Below, in pieces: positions 54,261 through 63,902 of a stretch of 64,000 nucleotides of DNA (positions are counted from its first letter, which is position 1; every line of letters begins with the position of its first letter). Source of the DNA: Mesorhizobium sp. Z1-4 (GTDB taxonomy: Bacteria > Pseudomonadota > Alphaproteobacteria > Rhizobiales > Rhizobiaceae). The DNA is taken from the NCBI RefSeq assembly GCF_004000235.1, contig NZ_RCIO01000001.1, positions 1,114,399-1,178,398 of the forward strand, read 5' to 3'. A program made the position numbers and the translations under genes. The notes under the pieces are model-generated. The model had not been told where the DNA came from. It saw nothing but the letters and a program-made list of their open reading frames with translations, and made no database searches.

Positions 54261-55166
54261 TCACAGGCTGCGCAGAAATGCCGGCGCGTCGGAGATGATC
54301 CTGGGATCTTCCTTGCCGATCGCCTTCTCGTCGCGCCCGGCATAAGGGATCGACAAAAGCACGTGGCGAATGACCGCAAGGCGCGAGCGCCGCTTGTCGT
54401 TCGCCCGCACCACCTGCCACGGCGCATAAGGTGTGTGCGTGCGCTCCAGCATCAGGTCGCGCTTGGCCGAATAGTCGTCCCACTTTTCCATACCGGCCAC
54501 GTCGATGGGCGAGAACTTCCAATGCGTCAGCGCGCTGTGGCGGCGGTCGTGAAACCGCTCGAGCTGGGTTTCCTGGCCGATATTGAGCCAGAATTTGAAG
54601 AACCGTATGCCTTCGCTGACCAGCGTCAGCTCGAAACGCGGCGCGTCATCGAGAAATTTCTGGTGCTGCTCCGGCGTGCAGAAGCCCATGACCGGCTCCA
54701 CGCCGGCACGGTTGTACCAGGAGCGGTCGAAGGTGACGAACTCGCCGGCGGTCGGGAAATGCGCAATGTAGCGCTGGAAATACCACTGCCCGCGCTCAGC
54801 CTCGGTCGGCTTGGGCAGCGCGATGATGTTTGCGGTGCGCGGGTTCATGTAACGGTGCATGCGAAAGATCGTGCCGCCCTTGCCGGCGGCATCCCGACCC
54901 TCCATCACCACCATGACGCGCTCGCCCGTCGCCTGCATCCAGGACTGCAGCTTGACCAGCTCCTTCTGCAGGGTTTCCAGCGTCTGGTCGAAGTCCTTGC
55001 GCTTCATGCGCTCGTCATAGGGATAGCCGCCGGCCGTCAGCTTGTTTTTTTCCACCCAGTCGGGGAGGCCAGGATCGTCGATGTCGAACATGCGTTCCTT
55101 GCCGCCGACCTTGATCCTGATCGGCTTGGCATCCACACCGCCTTTGTTCCGATTGTCATTTTTCAT
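54261..55166 (-). CDS. ppk2: Polyphosphate kinase 2
   Basis: A 301-residue PPK2. Walker A is [12 protein letters not shown] (residues 89-100) and the Walker B/lid region is [15 protein letters not shown] single-domain class I-type length fits enzymes that phosphorylate nucleoside diphosphates from polyphosphate. It converges on the glycosyltransferase with a 2-bp gap. The phosphate theme continues in the next genes, phoR and phoU. Confidence 0.94.
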   Translation of the reverse strand: MKNDNRNKGGVDAKPIRIKVGGKERMFDIDDPGLPDWVEKNKLTAGGYPYDERMKRKDFDQTLETLQKELVKLQSWMQATGERVMVVMEGRDAAGKGGTIFRMHRYMNPRTANIIALPKPTEAERGQWYFQRYIAHFPTAGEFVTFDRSWYNRAGVEPVMGFCTPEQHQKFLDDAPRFELTLVSEGIRFFKFWLNIGQETQLERFHDRRHSALTHWKFSPIDVAGMEKWDDYSAKRDLMLERTHTPYAPWQVVRANDKRRSRLAVIRHVLLSIPYAGRDEKAIGKEDPRIISDAPAFLRSL

Positions 55167-55266
55167 GCGCCGATCCTTCTAAGTTCACGCCGTCATGCTA
55201 TTGGGAGCGTTCTTCGGCCTCAAGCTGCCAGTTGCAGAATGTGCGCCACCCGCGCGGGACCATACC

Positions 55267-56541
55267 ATGAGCGAAACCGACACCACCGAGAGGACGCGTA
55301 GCGCATTGGCGCTCTACGCAACGCGCCTTTCGGAGGCGCGCTGGGTTGTTGCCGTGGCGGTTGCGGCGATCCTGTTCGTCGCCGCGTTCTCCGACGTGTC
55401 CTGGGCCCATATCGTCATTCCGGTTCTCGGCGTTGTCGGTGCGGCCGCGCTTGTGCCGCGCACAAGCCGAATGCGCCGCCGGCGCGAAGCCAAGGCACAG
55501 GCGCTGCTCGGTCCGCTGGAGCGCCTTTCAGCGATGCGTCTGGCCGCCGCCGTACCCGATCCGCTAATCCTGTTCGACCAGACCGGGCGCATCGCGCATG
55601 CCAACCAGCCGGCGCAAACAGCTTTCGGATCGGTTGCGCCGGGGGTTGATGTGCAGCTGCGCTTTCGATCTCCCGAAATGCAGGAGCTTGTGCGCGCATT
55701 GCTTTCGGGTAACGACCGGCCTGCGGGTGTCGACTATGCCGAGCGCGTGCCGGTCGAGCGGCATTATCGCGTCAGCGCATCCTCGGTGGGCGCCGGCTCG
55801 GGGCTCTATGTTCTCGTGTTCAAGGACCAGAGCGAATTGCGGCGGGTCGACCGCATGCGGGCCGATTTCATCGCCAATGCCAGCCATGAGCTGCGCACGC
55901 CGCTGGCTTCCATCTCGGGTTTCATCGAAACCCTGCGCGGCCCGGCCCGCGACGATCCCAAGGCCCGCGACCGTTTTCTCGAGATCATGAACAACCAGAC
56001 CGGGCGTATGGCGCGGCTGATCGACGATCTGCTTTCGCTGTCGCGGCTGGAGATGAAGTCCTTCGTCAATCCCGACGAGAGGGTGGACATCTGTCTGCTG
56101 GTCGGCGGTGTGATCGATTCTCTCAACCAGCTTGCGAGGGATGCCGGGGTCGAGATCGTGCGTGACATCCCGGCTGAACCGATCGAGGTGCCGGGCAGCC
56201 GCGACGAACTCATTCAGGTGTTCGAAAACCTGCTTGAGAACGCATGCAAATACGGTGCGTCGGGAGGCAAGGTCGAGATATCGGTCGAACGCTCGGGCCC
56301 TGGCCCGGAAGCCGGTGTCGATGTCACGGTCCGCGATTTCGGGCCCGGCATTCCCGACGAGCACATACCGCGCATCACGGAGCGCTTCTATCGCGTCGAT
56401 GTCGAGGAAAGCCGCACCCAGAAGGGTACCGGGCTCGGCCTTGCCATCGTCAAACACATTCTGAGCCGGCACAATGCGCGGCTCACCATACGATCCAGGA
56501 TCGGCGAGGGTGCGGCGTTTACCGTTCACCTTCCCGGATAA
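55267..56541 (+). CDS. phoR: Phosphate-regulon sensor histidine kinase PhoR
   Basis: A 424-residue kinase. Two N-terminal membrane helices (about 26-41 and 46-64) precede a PAS domain (LILFDQTGRIAHANQPAQ). The HisKA motif ANASHELRTPLASISG carries the phosphorylated His207. HATPase boxes follow (ENLLENACKYGASGG, DFGPGIPDEHIPRITERFYR, KGTGLGLAIVKH). The ATG at 55267 is the usual start; an upstream frame from 55195 adds 24 residues. phoU follows after 130 bp, but no pst genes and no phoB lie between or after. Confidence 0.92.
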   Translation: MSETDTTERTRSALALYATRLSEARWVVAVAVAAILFVAAFSDVSWAHIVIPVLGVVGAAALVPRTSRMRRRREAKAQALLGPLERLSAMRLAAAVPDPLILFDQTGRIAHANQPAQTAFGSVAPGVDVQLRFRSPEMQELVRALLSGNDRPAGVDYAERVPVERHYRVSASSVGAGSGLYVLVFKDQSELRRVDRMRADFIANASHELRTPLASISGFIETLRGPARDDPKARDRFLEIMNNQTGRMARLIDDLLSLSRLEMKSFVNPDERVDICLLVGGVIDSLNQLARDAGVEIVRDIPAEPIEVPGSRDELIQVFENLLENACKYGASGGKVEISVERSGPGPEAGVDVTVRDFGPGIPDEHIPRITERFYRVDVEESRTQKGTGLGLAIVKHILSRHNARLTIRSRIGEGAAFTVHLPG

Positions 56542-56671
56542 TGATGCACTCTCCGGCGGCAGGCACACAGTCGCGATGACGTTATCGTGTCTGAAGTCCG
56601 CTCCGGTTCTTTTTTCCGTTACCTGCCTGTCCTAGGTTCCGGATTCGAGATGCCAAGGAAACGAGCCGCAC

Positions 56672-57379
56672 ATGCATATTGTCAGCGCCTATGATGAAGA
56701 CCTGAAATTTCTCGCCGGCCGGGTCGCCGCGATGGGCGGCATGGCCGAGCGCATGATCGAGAATTCCATATCCGCCCTGGTGCACAACGACGCGCCGATG
56801 GCGCAGAAGGTGATTGCCGCCGACGAGCAACTCGATGCAGCGCAGCGCGAAATCGACGAGCGGGCGCTGGCGGTCATCGCGCGCCGCCAGCCGCTGGCGG
56901 ACGATCTGCGCGAGATCATCGGCTCAATTCGGATCTCCACCGATCTGGAACGCGTCGGAGATCTCGGCAAGAACATCGCCAAGCGCGCAATTTCGGTCGC
57001 CATGTCGCGGCAGCCGGTCAAGCTGTTCCGCGGTCTGCAATCGCTGTCGGAGCTCGCCTCGGCGCAGTTGAAGGACGTGCTCGACGTCTACGCATCACGC
57101 GAAGTCGGCCGCCTGGGCTCGGTGCGCGACCGCGATTACGAAATCGATGCCGTCTACACCTCGCTGTTCCGCGAGCTCCTGACCTATATGATGGAAGACC
57201 CGCGCAACATCACCTCATGTACGCATCTTCTGTTCTGCGCCAAGAACATTGAGCGCATGGGCGATCACGCCACCAATATCGCCGAGACGATCTATTACGT
57301 TGTCACTGCCGAGCAGCTCCCGGCCGAACGCCCCAAGCAGGACCGCAGCCACGATGTGACGGTCGAGGTCGACGACTAG
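56672..57379 (+). CDS. phoU: Phosphate signalling complex protein PhoU
   Basis: A 235-residue PhoU with the duplicated helical bundles. Acidic metal-binding motifs EISTDLERVGDLGKNI-like text (RISTDLERVGDLGKN) in the first repeat and LFCAKNIERMGDHATNIAET in the second are conserved. PhoU restrains PhoR through the Pst transporter. Here it follows phoR directly, without pstSCAB. It converges on gcrA 23 bp later. Confidence 0.94.
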   Translation: MHIVSAYDEDLKFLAGRVAAMGGMAERMIENSISALVHNDAPMAQKVIAADEQLDAAQREIDERALAVIARRQPLADDLREIIGSIRISTDLERVGDLGKNIAKRAISVAMSRQPVKLFRGLQSLSELASAQLKDVLDVYASREVGRLGSVRDRDYEIDAVYTSLFRELLTYMMEDPRNITSCTHLLFCAKNIERMGDHATNIAETIYYVVTAEQLPAERPKQDRSHDVTVEVDD

Positions 57380-57402
57380 AAGGCGGCGCTGCCTGCTGCG
57401 CT

Positions 57403-57903
57403 CTAGCGGACCCTGCGCCTCTCCGAGGCCGGCTGGTACGCCAGCCGCGAGTGATAGGTGCAATAGGGGCCTGAATCGCCGGACTCATTGCCGCAAAAGC
57501 TGAATTCGTCACTCATCGGGTCGCCGTTCGGCCATTTGCAGGTGTGCTCGGTCAGCTCCACCAGCGCCAGGTTGCGCGATATCGGAATCACGACGTTCTC
57601 GATGGGCCGCAGGTCCTGCCGCGCGATGGCCTCAACGTCGAACTGCGCCTTGAGCGCCGTGGCGCCGATCGTCTGGGTCACGGTGCGCCCGGTGCGCGGC
57701 GTGCGCCCGCCTGCCGGAGCGGCCTTTTTTGGCCGCGGCGACGACGACCCCGTCCTTCCGCGGCCGGAAAGCTTCAGCCGATGAACCTTGCCGATCACCG
57801 CGTTACGGCTGACGCCGCCAAGCTGCGCCGCGATCTGGCTTGCACTCAGCCCGTCCGCCCATAGCTTTTTCAGCTGTTCAACGCGTTCGTCTGTCCAGTT
57901 CAT
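57403..57903 (-). CDS. gcrA: GcrA cell-cycle regulator
   Basis: A 166-residue GcrA. The N-terminal DNA-binding domain is MNWTDERVEQLKKLWADGLS with the recognition helix GGVSRNAVIGKVHRLKL. A basic linker follows, then the C-terminal sigma70-interacting region with ISRNLALVELTEHTCKWPNGDP and conserved cysteines. GcrA activates promoters methylated at GANTC by CcrM. Six GANTC sites lie within 180 bp upstream of its own start, which suggests methylation-linked autoregulation. Confidence 0.94.
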   Translation of the reverse strand: MNWTDERVEQLKKLWADGLSASQIAAQLGGVSRNAVIGKVHRLKLSGRGRTGSSSPRPKKAAPAGGRTPRTGRTVTQTIGATALKAQFDVEAIARQDLRPIENVVIPISRNLALVELTEHTCKWPNGDPMSDEFSFCGNESGDSGPYCTYHSRLAYQPASERRRVR

Positions 57904-57931
57904 CGTATGCCGCTCCTTGGCGAAGCGTGCG

Positions 57932-58081
57932 GAATCGGAATCCTTTCCCGACCGGCCGAAGGGCCAGCGTGACGCTACATTTACGCAGAGATTAGAGTCC
58001 GCCGCACGAAATCTAGTTCGTTAGGGGCAAACTATCGCATCGCTTGACTCCGTGACAAGAGTCCCGACCGCAGGCAGAATC
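57932..58081. promoter_or_regulatory. Cluster of six GANTC (CcrM) sites upstream of gcrA
   Basis: GANTC occurs at 57932, 57938, 57995, 58046, 58059 and 58077, that is six in 150 bp; random expectation is below one. GANTC is the CcrM methylation site and the GcrA recognition context. The region is part of the 402-bp gap between gcrA and argD. The sites are observed; regulation is inferred. Confidence 0.7.
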
Positions 58082-58173
58082 GCTTTTCCCGGTTTTCCCC
58101 AGCTTGGCCGGAATATCCCAGGCGCGGCGGCGGCGCCAAAGCGTTGGACCAATTGCCCAAACCCCGTCATTCA

Positions 58174-58243
58174 TTGACTTTCCGGGGAAAAACCGGGATA
58201 GACGCACAAATTGGACAGCCGCCCGCTGCTGGGCGGCTTTTTT
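58174..58243 (+). promoter_or_regulatory. Promoter and immediate terminator/attenuator upstream of argD
   Basis: A -35 TTGACT (58174-58179) and a -10 GATAGA (58197-58202) are spaced by 17 bp. About 10-15 bases after the expected start lies a strong rho-independent hairpin: AGCCGCCC and GGGCGGCT around GCTGC, followed by TTTTTT (58217-58243). argD starts 62 bp later. A short aborted RNA or an attenuator of the arginine genes are both possible. No leader peptide is obvious. Confidence 0.6.
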
Positions 58244-58305
58244 GATTTTGCCGGTTGGTATTGGCGGTTGCCGGAACGAACCGGAGCATTGCCGGAGGAT
58301 ACGGA

Positions 58306-59499
58306 ATGAGTGGCTCGGCGCTGTACAATACTTTTGCACGCGCACCCCTGTCGTTTGAACACGGCGAGGGTTCCTGGCTTGTAACGCCGGGCGGCCAGCG
58401 ATTTCTCGACTTCGCCGGCGGCATCGCGGTCAATTCGCTGGGCCATGGACACCCGCATCTGGTCGCCGCCCTGACCGAGCAGGCGGCAAAGCTGTGGCAT
58501 GTATCGAACCTTTACGAGATTCCGGACCAGTCGCGGCTGGCGGACCGGCTTGCCGAAGCCACGTTCGCCGACAAGGTGTTCTTCACCAATTCCGGCGCCG
58601 AGGCGATAGAGTGCGCCATCAAGACGGCCCGCCGCTATCAGTATGCCGGCGGTCACCCTGAGCGTTACCGCATCATCACCGTGGAGGGGGCCTTCCACGG
58701 CCGCACGCTGGCGACGATCGCTGCCGGCGGACAGCCGAAATATCTCGAGGGCTTCGGCCCCAAGGTCGAAGGCTTCGATCAGATCGCCTATGCCGATCTG
58801 GACAAGATCGAAGACCTCGTCTCGGGTGAGACCGCCGCCATCCTCATAGAGCCCGTTCAGGGCGAGGGCGGTATTCGTCCGGTGCCGTCATCGACGATGC
58901 GCAAGCTGCGCGAGATATGCGACCGGCATGGACTGTTGCTCATTTTGGACGAAATCCAGTGCGGTATCGGCCGCACCGGCAAGTTTTTTGCGCATGAATG
59001 GTCCGGCATCGAGCCGGACATCATGGCGATCGCCAAAGGTATTGGCGGCGGTTTTCCGATGGGCGCCTGTCTGGCCACCGAGGAAGCGGCCAGCGGCATG
59101 GTACCGGGCATCCACGGCACCACCTTCGGCGGCAACCCGCTTGCCATGGCGGTTGGCAATGCTGTGCTGGATGTGGTGCTGGAAGATGGGTTTCTGGACG
59201 ACGTGCAGCGCAAAGCGCTGCTGTTCAAGCAGGGACTTGCCTCGGTTATCGACGAGTTTCCTTCCGTTTTCGAAGAGGTGCGCGGCGAGGGCCTGATGCT
59301 GGGCCTCAAATGCCGGCTGCAGAATACGGCGGTGAACGCCGCATTGCGCGATCATAACCTGCTGACTGCGCCGGCCGGAGACAATGTGGTCCGGCTTCTG
59401 CCGCCGCTCAATGTCGGCGACGACGAAATCCGCATCGCGCTGGACGCCATTCGCGCCGCAGCCGCCGGCCTGGCCGAAAAAGCCGCCGGCGCGGCCTGA
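58306..59499 (+). CDS. argD: Acetylornithine aminotransferase
   Basis: A 397-residue PLP-dependent class III aminotransferase of arginine biosynthesis. The PLP lysine is Lys244 in [11 protein letters not shown], with [12 protein letters not shown] and [14 protein letters not shown] as supporting motifs. GGAGGAT lies just before the ATG at 58306; the longer frame from 58255 reads over the terminator tail. It converts N-acetylglutamate semialdehyde to N-acetylornithine, and related enzymes also act on succinyl-diaminopimelate. argF follows 9 bp later. Confidence 0.95.
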   Translation: MSGSALYNTFARAPLSFEHGEGSWLVTPGGQRFLDFAGGIAVNSLGHGHPHLVAALTEQAAKLWHVSNLYEIPDQSRLADRLAEATFADKVFFTNSGAEAIECAIKTARRYQYAGGHPERYRIITVEGAFHGRTLATIAAGGQPKYLEGFGPKVEGFDQIAYADLDKIEDLVSGETAAILIEPVQGEGGIRPVPSSTMRKLREICDRHGLLLILDEIQCGIGRTGKFFAHEWSGIEPDIMAIAKGIGGGFPMGACLATEEAASGMVPGIHGTTFGGNPLAMAVGNAVLDVVLEDGFLDDVQRKALLFKQGLASVIDEFPSVFEEVRGEGLMLGLKCRLQNTAVNAALRDHNLLTAPAGDNVVRLLPPLNVGDDEIRIALDAIRAAAAGLAEKAAGAA

Positions 59500-59508
59500 G
59501 CGTTCGTC

Positions 59509-60420
59509 ATGTCAGCAAAACACTTCACCGACCTGTCCGACATGTCCGCGGCGGAATTGCGCGGTATCCTGGATGACGCGCGCCGCCGCAAGGAACGGCT
59601 GAAAGCGGGTGAGGCCGACAAGCCGCTTGCCGGCAAGGCGCTGGCGATGATCTTCGAAAAGCCGTCCACGCGCACACGCGTTTCGTTCGATGTCGGCATG
59701 CGCCAGCTTGGCGGCGAAACGATCATGCTGACCGGCACCGAAATGCAGCTCGGCCGTTCCGAGACGATCGCGGATACCGCACGTGTCCTTTCACGTTACG
59801 TGGATGCGATCCTGATCCGCACCACTTCGCATGACCGGCTTCGCGAACTGGCCGAATATGCAACCGTTCCGGTGATCAACGGCCTGACCGACGATACGCA
59901 CCCGTGCCAGGCAATGGCCGACGTGATGACGTTCGAGGAGCACGCCGGTCCGGTAGGCGATCGGCTGGTCTCGTGGGTCGGCGACGGCAACAACGTGCTT
60001 CATTCGTTGCTGGAGGCTTCGGCCAGGTTCGGCTTCCGCATGAATGTTGCGGTGCCGGAGGGCAGCGAGCCGGCGGCACAATATGTCGACTGGGCGCGTG
60101 CCAACGGCGGACGGGTTACAATCACCGCGTCGCCGGAAGAAGCGGTTGAGGGTGCCGATTGCGTGGTCACCGACACCTGGGTTTCGATGGGGCAGGAACA
60201 TCGCGCCCGCGGCCACAACGTCTTCCGCCCCTACCAGGTGAACGCCGAGTTGATGAAGAAGGCGAACCCGGAGGCGCTGTTCATGCATTGCCTGCCGGCG
60301 CACCGCGGCGAGGAAGTGACCGACGAAGTTATCGACGGACCGAACTCGGTGGTTTTCGACGAGGCGGAAAACCGTCTCCATGCGCAAAAGGCCGTGCTGG
60401 CATGGTGCCTCGGCGCTTGA
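59509..60420 (+). CDS. argF: Ornithine carbamoyltransferase
   Basis: A 303-residue ornithine carbamoyltransferase, forming citrulline from ornithine and carbamoyl phosphate. The carbamoyl phosphate site STRTR is at residues 53-57, HPCQ is in [12 protein letters not shown], and the ornithine loop appears as [12 protein letters not shown]. It is 9 bp after argD, an argDF pair common in Rhizobiales. hslO follows with a gap of about 115 bp. Confidence 0.96.
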   Translation: MSAKHFTDLSDMSAAELRGILDDARRRKERLKAGEADKPLAGKALAMIFEKPSTRTRVSFDVGMRQLGGETIMLTGTEMQLGRSETIADTARVLSRYVDAILIRTTSHDRLRELAEYATVPVINGLTDDTHPCQAMADVMTFEEHAGPVGDRLVSWVGDGNNVLHSLLEASARFGFRMNVAVPEGSEPAAQYVDWARANGGRVTITASPEEAVEGADCVVTDTWVSMGQEHRARGHNVFRPYQVNAELMKKANPEALFMHCLPAHRGEEVTDEVIDGPNSVVFDEAENRLHAQKAVLAWCLGA

Positions 60421-60534
60421 AGCGCGGCAGGCGCGACCTTATCTGCAGGCAGCTAACCCCATTTTGAACGCATTGTGCCTTTCGCCGATACCGCGTGGCC
60501 GGTAGCTTGGCAGGGTAGATCGGGATTTGTGATT

Positions 60535-61542
60535 TTGAGCGAACAACTACCGGCGCTGGGCGACTTCGGGTTCGCCGGTGACGACAACGTCGTTCCTTTC
60601 GACGTCCAGTCTCTGGACGTTCGAGGGCGCGCGGTGCAGCTCGGCCCGCTTCTGGACAAGGTGTTGAGCCGCCACGACTATCCCGAGCCGGTGGCGAACC
60701 TGCTGGCGCAGGCGATCGTGCTCACCGTGCTTCTCGGCACGTCGCTCAAATTCGACGGCAAGTTCATTCTCCAGACCCGCTCCGACGGACCCGTCGATAT
60801 GCTGGTCGCCGACATCCGCACCCCCGGTTCTGTGCGCGCTTACGCTCGTTTCGACGCCGAACAAGTGGCAGCGGCGGTTGCGGATGGCCGCGACGCGCCC
60901 GAGCAGCTTCTCGGCGACGGCGTGCTCGCGCTCACCGTCGACCAGGGGGCATACATGCAGCGTTATCAGGGCGTGGTGCAACTCGACGGGACCTCGCTGG
61001 AAGACATTGCCCGCGTCTATTTCCGTCAGTCCGAACAGATTCCGACCGAGGTACGCCTCGGCGTCGCACGGCAGCTACTGCCTGGCGGCAACGGCGCGGC
61101 GCCCAACTGGCGGGCCGGCGGGGCGATCATGCAGTTTCTGCCCGAATCGCTCGACCGCATGCGTGTGCCCGATCTGCACGGCGGAGACGGCGACGATTCC
61201 GACCCGGACCAGAGCGGCCCGACCGACGATGCCTGGCAAACCGCGCGTGCGTTGTTTCTCACGCTCGACCCGTCCGAGCTCGCGGACCCCACAGTTGGTA
61301 CGGAGCGGCTGCTCTACCGGGTTTTTCACGAACAGGGAGTGCGGGTTTACGACGGAACACCGGTCGTGGACGATTGTTCCTGCTCGCGGGACAAGATCCG
61401 GCAGATCCTCGAAGGTTTCACGGCCGAGGAGATCGCGGAGAGCACCGAGGACGGAGGAATCCGCGTTAATTGCGAGTTCTGCTCGACGGAGTATGTATTC
61501 GACCCGGATGAGTTTTCGGGGTCCGGTTCGTCGCTCAATTGA
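60535..61542 (+). CDS. hslO: Hsp33-like redox chaperone
   Basis: A 335-residue Hsp33. The C-terminal zinc site is DDCSCSRDK and CEFCSTEY, the four redox cysteines that form disulfides and activate holdase function. The N-terminal [16 protein letters not shown] and [16 protein letters not shown] are family signatures. TTG at 60535 is taken as the start (GGGA about 8 bases upstream), giving [12 protein letters not shown] as in relatives; the longer frame from 60475 adds an unrelated prefix. It is the third gene of the argDF-hslO run. Confidence 0.93.
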   Translation: MSEQLPALGDFGFAGDDNVVPFDVQSLDVRGRAVQLGPLLDKVLSRHDYPEPVANLLAQAIVLTVLLGTSLKFDGKFILQTRSDGPVDMLVADIRTPGSVRAYARFDAEQVAAAVADGRDAPEQLLGDGVLALTVDQGAYMQRYQGVVQLDGTSLEDIARVYFRQSEQIPTEVRLGVARQLLPGGNGAAPNWRAGGAIMQFLPESLDRMRVPDLHGGDGDDSDPDQSGPTDDAWQTARALFLTLDPSELADPTVGTERLLYRVFHEQGVRVYDGTPVVDDCSCSRDKIRQILEGFTAEEIAESTEDGGIRVNCEFCSTEYVFDPDEFSGSGSSLN

Positions 61543-61927
61543 CCGAATGCGCCTGGCCGGGAACGTCCAGTGAAAATGCGGGAATGTCGATCTCGAAGGT
61601 TTCGCCGTCGGCGCCGCTCATCGTGTAGCTGCCGACCATGAAACCCGACTCCGTCGTCAGCGGGCATCCGGACGTATATTGATAACTGTCGCCGGGTTTC
61701 AGTTCCGGCTGGTCGCCGACCACGCCTTCGCCGCGTACCTCGCGCACCCGCCCGAGCCCGTCGGTGATGCGCCAGTACCGCGACAGCAGCTTCACCCACA
61801 TTTGCGAGTTGTTGGCGATCGTGATGCGGTATGCCCAGAAATACTCGCCATCTTCGGGATTGGAGCGGTCTTCCAGAAAAATCGGCTCCGCCATCACCTC
61901 GATGTTCCGGGTGATCGCTTTGTACAT
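61535..61927 (-). CDS. apaG: ApaG family protein (Co2+/Mg2+ efflux-associated)
   Basis: A 130-residue ApaG with the fibronectin III-like fold. [41 protein letters not shown] and the C-terminal IDIPAFSLD are highly conserved. The name is inherited from cobalt/magnesium resistance phenotypes in enterobacteria; the molecular role is unclear. It converges on hslO with an 8-bp overlap. Confidence 0.93.
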   Translation of the reverse strand: MYKAITRNIEVMAEPIFLEDRSNPEDGEYFWAYRITIANNSQMWVKLLSRYWRITDGLGRVREVRGEGVVGDQPELKPGDSYQYTSGCPLTTESGFMVGSYTMSGADGETFEIDIPAFSLDVPGQAHSVN

Positions 61928-62040
61928 GTCAGTCTCACCTCGCCTGCGGCATCATCCTGATGTGCCAGATAAATCACGCGTTGTAACCGTCAAAGACATG
62001 AGTATGGTCCTGATCATGGCCAAACACCGGCACGAACAGA

Positions 62041-62655
62041 ATGCTTGACGGCTGGGCGCGGCGGCGGATCGACCCGGCACTGAACCTAACTGCCCGGCAA
62101 CTGGTGCGCCTCGGCGCAACCCCGAACGCGATTACGGTCGCCTCCTGCCTGATAGGTCTCGCCGCTGCGGCCGCCATCGCGGCAGGCAATCTCTATTTCG
62201 GCCTGTTCCTGCTGCTCGTCAGCCGCATCGGCGACGGCCTCGACGGCGCGGTTGCCAAGATCACCGGCAGCAGCGATTTCGGCGGCTTCCTCGATATCGT
62301 GCTCGACTTCGTCTTTTACGGCGCGATCCCGCTCGGTTTTGTACTGCTCGATCCGGCAGCCAACGCGGTGGCCGGCGCGGTGCTGATCTTCTCGTTCTAC
62401 GTCAACGGCGCGAGTTTCCTCGCCTACGCCGTGATGGCCGAGAAGCGCGGCGCGACAACCGACGCGCGGGGCTCGAAATCGCTTTTCTTCACCACGGGGC
62501 TGGCCGAGGCGACTGAGACGATACTGTTCTTCGCCGCCTTTTGCCTGTTTCCGGGCTGGTTCCCGGTTCTGGCCTATGCCTTTGCAGCAATCACCTTCTA
62601 CACAGCGCTGTCACGCATCGTGCTGGCCGCGTCGGCTTTTCGCGGCAAAACCTAA
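62041..62655 (+). CDS. CDP-alcohol phosphatidyltransferase family protein
   Basis: A 204-residue membrane protein with about six helices. The CDP-alcohol phosphotransferase signature appears as DGLDGAVAKITGSSDFGGFLD then IVLDF. The four aspartates are kept, but the usual Ala-Arg is Ala-Lys and the spacing to the following Gly is one residue short. Family members transfer phosphatidyl groups to glycerol phosphate, serine or inositol. The variant motif means the acceptor cannot be assigned. It converges on metZ with a 4-bp overlap. Confidence 0.85.
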   Translation: MLDGWARRRIDPALNLTARQLVRLGATPNAITVASCLIGLAAAAAIAAGNLYFGLFLLLVSRIGDGLDGAVAKITGSSDFGGFLDIVLDFVFYGAIPLGFVLLDPAANAVAGAVLIFSFYVNGASFLAYAVMAEKRGATTDARGSKSLFFTTGLAEATETILFFAAFCLFPGWFPVLAYAFAAITFYTALSRIVLAASAFRGKT

Positions 62656-63845
62656 CCCGCCCGATCCAGCGCCTGGTCGAGATCGGCGATCAGGTCGTCG
62701 GCATCTTCCAGCCCCACCGACAGCCGCACCGTGCCTGGATTGATACCGAGTTCGGCCCGTGCCTCGTCGGTCAGGTTCTTGTGGGTCGTGGTCGCAGGAT
62801 GCGTGATCAGGCTCTTTGCGTCGCCCAGATTGTTGGAGATGCGGATAACTTCCAGCGCGTTCTGGGTGCCGAAGGCCGCCTTCTTGCCGCCCTTCAGTTC
62901 GAAGCAGACCAGCGTCGAGCCACCCTTCATCTGCCGCGCGATGATGTCGGCCTGAGGATGATCGTTGCGGCCGGGATAGATGACCCGCTCGACCTTGGGA
63001 TGGCACGCAAGGTGCCCGGCCACGCGCCCGGCGCTTTCGGTCTGCTGTTTCACCCTGAGCGGCAGCGTCTCCAGCCCCTTCAGCATGGTCCAGGCGTTGA
63101 ACGGCGAAAGGCTGGGCCCCGTATGGCGAAAATAGTCGTGCAGGTGCTTGTCGATCCATTCCTTGTCGGAAAGCACGACACCGCCGAGGCAGCGCCCCTG
63201 CCCGTCAATGTGCTTGGTCGCGGAATAAACGACGATATGCGCGCCGAGCTCCAGCGGCTTCTGCTGCAGCGGCGTCGCGAACACATTGTCGACGACAACG
63301 CGCGCACCGGCCGCATTGGCGATCCCGGCCACCGCAGCGATGTCTATCACTTCAAGCGTCGGGTTGGTGGGGCTCTCCAGAAAGAATAGCTTCGTATTGG
63401 GCCGCACCGCAGCCTGCCATGCGTCAAGGCTGGTGCCATCGACCAAGGTGGTTTCGATGCCGTATCTCGGCATCAGCGTCTCGATCACCCAGCGGCACGA
63501 ACCGAACAGCGCCCGCGCGGCAACCACGTGATCGCCCGCTTTCACGCTGCACAGAAGTGCCGCGCTGACAGCCGCCATGCCCGAGGCCATGGCCCGCGCG
63601 TCTTCCGCACCTTCCAGCTGGCACATGCGCTTTTCGAACATGTCGACGGTGGGGTTGGCGTAACGCGAATATATGAAACCCGGTTCGTCGCCCTTGAAGC
63701 GCGCCTCCGCGGCTTCCGAGCTGTCGTAGACAAAACCCTGGGTCAGGTAGAGCGCCTCCGACGTTTCCCCGAACGATGATCGCATCGTGCCGCCATGAAC
63801 CAGTTCGGTTGCCGGTTTCAGTGCGCGCTTCGTCTCCAGGGTCAT
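62652..63845 (-). CDS. metZ: O-succinylhomoserine sulfhydrylase
   Basis: A 397-residue PLP-dependent trans-sulfuration enzyme that makes homocysteine from O-succinylhomoserine and sulfide. The PLP lysine is Lys211 in YSATKHIDG; SRYANPTVDMFE and ESPTNPTLEV are family signatures. GAGG lies 7 bases before the ATG. A SAM-II riboswitch and a terminator hairpin precede the gene, so expression should fall when S-adenosylmethionine is abundant. It runs against the CDP-alcohol phosphatidyltransferase gene. Confidence 0.95.
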   Translation of the reverse strand: MTLETKRALKPATELVHGGTMRSSFGETSEALYLTQGFVYDSSEAAEARFKGDEPGFIYSRYANPTVDMFEKRMCQLEGAEDARAMASGMAAVSAALLCSVKAGDHVVAARALFGSCRWVIETLMPRYGIETTLVDGTSLDAWQAAVRPNTKLFFLESPTNPTLEVIDIAAVAGIANAAGARVVVDNVFATPLQQKPLELGAHIVVYSATKHIDGQGRCLGGVVLSDKEWIDKHLHDYFRHTGPSLSPFNAWTMLKGLETLPLRVKQQTESAGRVAGHLACHPKVERVIYPGRNDHPQADIIARQMKGGSTLVCFELKGGKKAAFGTQNALEVIRISNNLGDAKSLITHPATTTHKNLTDEARAELGINPGTVRLSVGLEDADDLIADLDQALDRAG

Positions 63846-63862
63846 GACAGTGCCTCAAAAAC

Positions 63863-63892
63863 AAAAAAACCGGCCGCAAATCGCTGGCCGGT
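63863..63892 (-). terminator. Intrinsic terminator of the metZ leader
   Basis: On the minus strand ACCGGCC and GGCCGGT form a 7-bp stem with a 10-base loop, followed by TTTTTTT. It lies between the SAM-II aptamer and the metZ ATG. Its left arm, read with one more base as GACCGGCC, is complementary to GGCCGGTC inside the aptamer, which supplies an alternative antiterminator pairing. Confidence 0.85.
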
Positions 63893-63902
63893 CCTCTCGG
63901 TC

